A stretch of DNA of 64,000 nucleotides from contig NC_087173.1 of the NCBI RefSeq assembly GCF_035594125.1, positions 214,501 to 278,500 of the forward strand, written 5' to 3'. The notes under the pieces are model-generated. The model was given only the letters and a program-made list of their open reading frames with translations, was not told the DNA's origin and made no database searches. How positions within the stretch are numbered: position 1 is the first letter of the stretch; each line of letters begins with the position of its first letter. Both the position numbers and the translations under genes were made by a program. The DNA comes from Scylla paramamosain (taxonomy: Eukaryota > Arthropoda > Malacostraca > Decapoda > Portunidae). Positions 55,380 through 64,000 of the stretch are shown here, piece by piece.

Positions 55380-56616
55380 TCTTCCACGTCTAAATATACC
55401 ATTCTCTCAATTCTTCATGTCACCAGACAATGTTCTGTGTCGACATAATCCCCAAATGGGAGATTCTATTAAGCAGCACATCATTCCTGAGAGTTTTGTC
55501 CCTGTCATACTTATCTTTGTGCACATGCCAAGTGCGGGACATCCAGGAAGAGAGCAGCGCGTAAAAGCTACTGTTGGCCTACCATGCGCACTGACATAGA
55601 AAATTATGTTGCCAAGTGTATATCATGTGCAAAGCACAAGGGTGCGGTAAAAGGACCCGCCCCAATACTGGAATATCCACTACCTGAGCGACCTTGGGAC
55701 ATTGTCTCCATTGATCTTCTTCAATTACCCAAAAGTCAAAAAGGCTCGCAGTACCTACTTGTGTGTGTAGACCATTTTTCAAGGTTCGTGGTTCTCTCAC
55801 CTTTAAAGGAAAAATCTGCTAAATATGTAGCGCATGCGCTAGTAACTAAGTTGTTTTGTCCATACTCAACACCACGGGTGTTGTTAAGTGATAATGGATC
55901 TGAATTTCGCAATGAAATTCTACGAGGTATATGTACACAGTACAACATCAAACACACCTACACTGTGGTTTACCATCCTTCTTCAAACGGACTGGTAGAA
56001 AGAGCAAACAGGAAAATCCTGGAAGTTCTCCGTCCAGTTGTAAACAGTCTACATGATGACTGGGGGGACTGGTTACCACACGTTGGTGCCTGCATTAACA
56101 GTTCAGTGTGTGAAAGTACTTGGAAATCCCCACATTATATATTGTATGGTAGAAGATAAAAATATTCCTTATGATTTGTTGGCAAGTCCACAAACTCCAG
56201 TATACAATGTAGATGACTATGTTGAACAACATATGCATGTCTTCAAGGACATTCATGCTAAAGTCCGAAGTAGGCTATAAGCTTCTAGGGCAGAAATGAT
56301 GGCTAGACAACACAAGCGTGCGATCCCTGTCACGATACAGGTTGGAGACACAGTTGAAGTTCATCATCCGGACAGGACCTCCAAACTCTCCCCCAAATTT
56401 AGTGGTCCATGCTCGGTTGTCCGCCAGTTACATGGTAACAAATTTGAGGTGCATGACCCTCTTCTTAACACTGTTGAGATAGTACATAGTGATCGGCTTG
56501 TGAAGACTAATGCTCAGATCGAGTCATCAACAGAGAGTACTACTGATCAAGCTACAAACAATAATTCTACTAATACTATAAAGACGCATAAGTATAACCT
56601 GCACTCACGAAGCTAA
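55360..56616 (+). pseudogene. Gypsy integrase (zinc-binding, DDE core, C-terminal domain), broken
   Basis: This would insert the element's cDNA into the chromosome. The zinc-binding His pair (VHMPSAGH) and the CISC motif (55617-55628) lie on either side of a frameshift near 55556. The core has the catalytic triad: Asp at 55713-55715 (SIDLLQL), Asp at 55890-55892 (LSDNGSEF) and Glu at 55998-56000 (GLVERANR). The last two are 35 residues apart, the standard D(35)E spacing. A shift in the A-run near 56156 and an in-frame TAA at 56278-56280 follow. The C-terminal domain (VGDTVEVHHPD, KLSPKFSGPCSV, HSDRLVK) ends at 56616 after an Asn/Thr-rich tail. An additional frameshift near 55360 separates it from RNase H. 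Nonfunctional. Confidence 0.9.
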
Positions 56617-56618
56617 TT

Positions 56619-56635
56619 GCCTGCATTATTTACAG
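56619..56635 (+). promoter_or_regulatory. Candidate 3' splice acceptor for env mRNA
   Basis: A pyrimidine-rich stretch ending ATTTACAG sits directly before an ATG at 56636, just after the pol stop. Errantivirus env is known to be expressed from a spliced subgenomic RNA, so an acceptor here is expected. The donor, normally near the 5' LTR, is not in the window. Confidence 0.4.
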
Positions 56636-58049
56636 ATGGCACTGGACCTCCTGGTTACCTACTTGAGCATGTCGCAAGTGTTATAGGCGTCCACTGCGTT
56701 GCATGTCAAACCTGGGGCTCTCACCACACATCTTGGGGAAGTAACCTTAATAGAAGATGTTCTTCTGGTTCGATATCCTTTTTCTACCTTATTTTTCGTA
56801 CCTTCATAAATGTGTTGGAACAACTGTCTCAATATCTCTTTGGCACCGCCTTGGACGAGGATGTACAGGATTTAAGGAAACATTATGATCAACTAATAAC
56901 GGTTGCAGCTACTAATAAGAAGGTCCTGAACCTGCATCACAACAATATAGTTAAATTAGAATCTAACCTCAATGAGTTATTGCAGTACTCAAATGATTTA
57001 ACAACTGTGCTTGATGATGCCTTACATAGTTTAGATGTGATAAATCACGTTGTGGTAATAGATCAAGCTCTGCATGTATTTGAAGCTTCCTCCATTAATG
57101 AAGCGATAATTCGCAACATGGTGGATGCTGTCAATGGCAGCGTAACAACTTCACTATTTCCTGTAGAGGATTTGCTTCACACAATAGAAATTGGTCAGTC
57201 AACCTACAAATTGACACCACTGTATGCAGCGGACATGATCCAATATTTCTATCCATTGCTAGAAGCTACCTTGACCACAGATGCAATAATTGTAAACATA
57301 CCTTTTAAATCTCAGGATCATTTTGAGGCCTATGAAATTAAACCTTTATCATTCTCCGTTAACAATTCTGTGATGACACTGAATTAAAACGTTGTAAATC
57401 TTCATACTTACATTTGTACCATTGTTCAAGTATCCAATTTGCCTTCTTACTTATAGTAAATGGTATTTGTGAAGTCGTCTTGACACGTTCAGAGGCGTCT
57501 GCAGCTCTATCACTCTGTCCATGCAAGCATGTGGTTTCAAAACCTATTTTCCATTGTAATTTTCATGGATATCATTACTTTTATTTCACAGAAACCATTT
57601 ATGTCTCAGTGACTTGTCCAGAAGGGACCACCTATGAGGAGGTTCTAGGACATTATACGGTACAAGATGCTTGTCACGTACGTTCTATACATTCGAGTAA
57701 AGTAACCACTTACCCTTCTAGGATTCACTTAGCTTTTACGACAGACCTTTCATATAGGGTTTTCCCTGTCACCTCCCTGGAGAATCTGACAAAGTCAAGG
57801 ATTTCTTTAATAACAAACTCCTTATCCACTCTTTCCTTCTCAAACACAGAAGAGTTTTCAGAGGCTCTAGAGACATCTTTACCAGTATATCTGAAACCTG
57901 GAATTCTCTGTCCAAGTGTCCTGACACCTTGCCTTATTTTCATGTTCTTGATAATGTTTTTATATGTGTGTGTTAGGAAAGCCTTAAATTTGTATATATA
58001 TCTTGATAGTAGACGTAAACGTCATAATGAAGGAGTTTCATACACATAA
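56636..58049 (+). pseudogene. env-like gene, baculovirus F / errantivirus Env type, broken
   Basis: The product would be a membrane glycoprotein of the baculovirus-F-like family found in env-carrying gypsy elements. The candidate start at 56636 opens a hydrophobic, signal-like N-terminus, stopped at 56684-56686. The frame stops again at 56807-56809, then shifts. The central part (about 56800-57387) has the family hallmark LFGTALDEDVQDLRKHYDQL, followed by a long heptad-like helical region. Another shift near 57370 leads to a Cys-rich region (LCPCKHV, CPEGTTYEEV) and a single membrane helix near the end (LTPCLIFMFLIMFLYVC), with a short basic tail and a stop at 58047-58049. I see no clear furin-type cleavage site upstream of the hallmark in the broken sequence. 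Overall length is near the family norm, but it cannot make an intact protein. Assignment is by motif and position; I could not run a profile search. Confidence 0.78.
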
Positions 58050-58210
58050 CATGGTTAGGTACACTGTATTCGCGAGGACGCGTCAAGTAGGTGACCGAGC
58101 GATGCAACGGTGCCACATGATTAATAATAAGATGTATTGTATTTATAATGCCTTGCCTTATTAGCAATATAAGTGTATGTATACATATATGCATAAGTGT
58201 AGATAGTGGG
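58050..58210 (+). other. Element 3' untranslated region with candidate polypurine tract
   Basis: Non-coding sequence between the env stop and the LTR candidate. It ends in GTAGATAGTGGG (58199-58210), a purine-rich run immediately before TGTT, where a plus-strand primer site would be expected. Confidence 0.5.
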
Positions 58211-58255
58211 TGTTGGCGGATAAGGGTTGGGCGGATATGATCACGCCATCCTACG

Positions 58256-58300
<45 letters not shown>

Positions 58301-58811
58301 ATGGAAATTTCCATACTCCTTTCATTGCCATCGATAAGTAATCGGTAGCACCAACATCATAGTATCTAAGTATTTTCCATAATTAATCTCTCCCTAATGT
58401 ATTTTGGCATGTATTATTCTTAGCTATAAGTAGCTTTTTCCTTGCCTTATTTATGTAATTAGAGAGTTATAATTATGAATATATTCATGTACTGTGAGTG
58501 CGGTCAACCCGCCCCTATTTCTACTGTCAGCACTTTTGAAGGCGCTAAGTGTTCCTTGTGCCGGCTCCGGCAGTCTCTTGCCAGGGTGTAACGCTGTACC
58601 ACGCAGAGAACATCCGTTGTCCCGTACACGCCGCACCCTTCTCCAGAACTCTGTACATATATCTAAATATACATATTTTTATACGTTCACCTTTGACATT
58701 CACCTGAAAACCACAGAAAGTCACCAAGAGTGACTTTACCTATTATACAAAGGTAAGAAACTAATGAACAGTGTCCAGCAGTAATTGATAATTCAAAACA
58801 ACTCTGGAACA
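58211..58811 (+). repeat. Candidate 3' LTR (about 601 bp)
   Basis: It starts TGTTGGCGG right after the polypurine run and ends CTCTGGAACA right where satellite sequence resumes (ATACTTTGTATGCATT). TGTT and AACA are inverted ends as in LTRs. It contains a (CA)n tract (58257-58299) and a TATA-like CTATAAGTAG (58424-58433). The other LTR is not in the window, so the limits rest on the ends and flanks alone. An alternative right end at TTATACA (about 58750) would leave 60 bp unexplained. Confidence 0.55.
58257..58299 (+). repeat. (CA)n microsatellite inside the LTR candidate
   Basis: About 21 CA units. Confidence 0.95.
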
Positions 58812-62763
<3,952 letters not shown>

Positions 62764-63511
62764 AGGAGAAAGCAGTACACATCTGCCGAAACGATAATTA
62801 CTCCCAGTGAGGTCTAAAGCACTGTTCAGGGGGTGCTGTGAACTTATCATTAAACCCAGCTGTGACCTCACTGAACGTTTCCCTTTGTCTCTCACAACAG
62901 AAAGGGGTAGTCACAGCCTGTCCTCTACAGGACAGAACCCTGAGGAACACCACAGTTAATGGATTTAGGAGAACAGTGACCGTCTACCACAGCAGCAATA
63001 GAACGGTCAGAAAGGAAACTTAAGATGAAGTTACAGAGAGAAGGATAGAAGCCGTAGGAGGGTAGTTTGGAAATCAAAGCTTTGTGCCAGACTCTATCAA
63101 AAGCTTTTGATATATACAATGTAACAGCAAAAGTTTCACCAAAATCTCTAAAAGAGGATAACCAAGACTCCGTATGGAAAGCCAGAAGATCACCAGTAGA
63201 GCGGCCTTGACGGAACCCATACTGGCGATCAGATAAGAGGTTGTGAAGTGGTAGATGTTTAAGAGTCTTCCTGTCGAGGATAGATCCGAAAACTTTAGAT
63301 AGGCAGGAAATTAAAGCAATAGGACGGTAGTTTGAGGGATTAGAACGGTCACCCTTTTTAGGAACAGGCTGAATGTAGGCAAACTTCCAGCAAGAAGGAA
63401 AGGTAGATGTCGACAGACAGAGTTGAAAGAGTTTGACTAGGCAAGGTGCAAGCACGGAGGCAGAGTTTCATAGAACAATAGGAGGGACCCCATCAGGTCC
63501 ATAAGCCATAT
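62764..63511. mobile_element. Composite LINE fragment: sense 5' leader joined to antisense RT
   Basis: Positions 62764-62925 (+) repeat the 5' leader of the LINE at 49.33 kb (CCGAAACGATAATTACTCCC to CTCACTGAACG). At about 62926 the sequence switches to the reverse-transcriptase region of a related LINE on the minus strand. There is no poly(A) and no obvious target-site duplication. Reverse-oriented satellite lies on both sides. Confidence 0.82.
62926..63511 (-). pseudogene. LINE reverse transcriptase, N-terminal half
   Basis: Read on the minus strand from 63511: GPDGVPPIVL, a stop in place of a coding residue (near 63470), then TFPSCWKFAYIQPVPKKGD, NYRPIALISCLSKVF, RQYGFRQGRSTGDLLAF, ISKAFDRVWHKAL and GVPQGSVL at the left edge. 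These are RT motifs of jockey-type LINEs up to the block just before the catalytic YADD, which is missing. The family differs from the LINE at 4.5-6.1 kb (compare NYRPIPLLPIISKVLEK there). It is truncated at both ends and inactive. Confidence 0.88.
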
Positions 63512-63842
63512 AAAGATACTTTCAGTGTTTTTTTTTTTAGCGTTTTAGTCCCTAGCACGCTTATAACCACTCAAAAGACACGTTTCTGGAAATCTCGTTT
63601 TTTCTTTCCCCGTTTTTTCTTTGATGCGTTTTTGTATTTTGGTACCTAACTGTTAAAAACACTCAAAATGCACTTTTTTTTTACATTTTTTCTATTTGTT
63701 TGTTTGTTTGTTCTGTTTGTTTGTTTGTAAGAATCTCAAAAACACACAAAATACTTCTTTTTGGTAAGGTTGTTTTCCATTCTCATATATGGTGCTTTCC
63801 ATTCTTTATAGGGCTTCGGTGCCTGATATCCAGGAAAACACT
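63512..63842 (-). repeat. ~96-bp satellite, reverse-oriented block 3
   Basis: Reverse-oriented monomers, including a short TTTG tetramer expansion (about 63699-63727). Confidence 0.85.
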
Positions 63843-63845
63843 CAA

Positions 63846-64000
63846 CTATTTTGAGTATTATTCACATTGTTAGGTACTTAAAACGACAAAACATGCATAG
63901 CACCCAATATGGGGAAACGAGATGAGTTATCCAGATAACATGTCTTTTTAGAGTTCATGAACGTGCCAGGCACCAAAACGTTCAAAAGTATGGAAAGTAT
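63846..64000 (+). repeat. ~96-bp satellite, forward block 4 (runs off the window)
   Basis: Forward orientation resumes after a small palindromic switch (ACTCAA CTATT TTGAGT). An A-type and the start of a B-type monomer are visible before the window ends. Confidence 0.85.

Larger units (their letters stand above)
54411..58811 (+). mobile_element. 5'-truncated gypsy-like (errantivirus-like) retroelement with env remnant and 3' LTR candidate
   Basis: The order is part of the reverse transcriptase, RNase H, integrase with zinc-binding and C-terminal domains, an env-like gene, then a candidate 3' LTR (58211-58811). This is the order of Ty3/gypsy elements that carry env, such as insect errantiviruses. 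Gag, protease, the first RT motifs and the 5' LTR are absent: the left edge falls inside RT and joins a satellite monomer. All frames carry stops or frameshifts (about six in pol, several in env), so this is a decayed endogenous copy. Left-flank satellite is forward and right-flank satellite is reverse, so the locus has also been rearranged. Confidence 0.88.

Noticed and set aside
54411..58811. An intact, infectious-type retrovirus
   Set aside because: Gag, protease, the 5' LTR and the first RT motifs are absent, and pol and env carry several frameshifts and stops. It is a decayed fragment.
62764..63511. Twin-priming (5' inversion) origin for the composite LINE
   Set aside because: Twin priming gives an inverted 5' part followed by a sense 3' part with poly(A). 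Here the order and orientation are tail-to-tail, and poly(A) is absent.

Overview
This is eukaryotic nuclear DNA dominated by repeats, with no bacterial-style gene organisation. Very long AG, CA and AT microsatellites, APE-type and CR1-type LINEs, and a gypsy-like element with a baculovirus-F-like env point to an arthropod. The LINE reverse transcriptase text (49.3 and 62.8 kb) resembles jockey-like elements I recall from crabs, so a decapod crustacean, perhaps a brachyuran crab, is my best guess. That assignment is inference, not a search result.

Layout. (1) 1-8561 is moderately unique DNA with a dense cluster of microsatellites. It holds one plausible host protein-coding exon (1931-2104, +) and a broken LINE on the minus strand (4464-6062). 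(2) 8562-32822 is a 24-kb minisatellite of a 28-bp unit. It switches orientation about ten times, carries multi-kilobase higher-order duplications, and is interrupted by a 5'-truncated CR1 LINE (15862-17226). (3) 32858-64000 is an unrelated AT-rich satellite of about 96 bp. Its monomers occur in five diverged types in fixed order (A-B-C-D-E), giving a higher-order repeat of about 480-500 bp. It is interrupted by seven long (AT)n tracts, an internally deleted LINE with a candidate target-site duplication (49327-50209), a 5'-truncated gypsy-like element (54411-58811: pol remnant, env remnant, 3' LTR candidate) and a composite LINE fragment (62764-63511).

Apart from the possible exon, every recognisable protein in the window belongs to a mobile element, and every one carries frameshifts, stops or truncations. 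Nothing here looks like a working multi-gene system. The many 60-300-residue open frames across 8.5-32.8 kb are a by-product of the 28-bp unit: 28 is not a multiple of 3 and the consensus lacks stops, so both strands stay open and give a 28-residue pseudo-protein repeat. The most unusual material is the architecture of the two satellites: recurrent inversions with shared junctions, nested amplification, and (AT)n expansion inside monomers.
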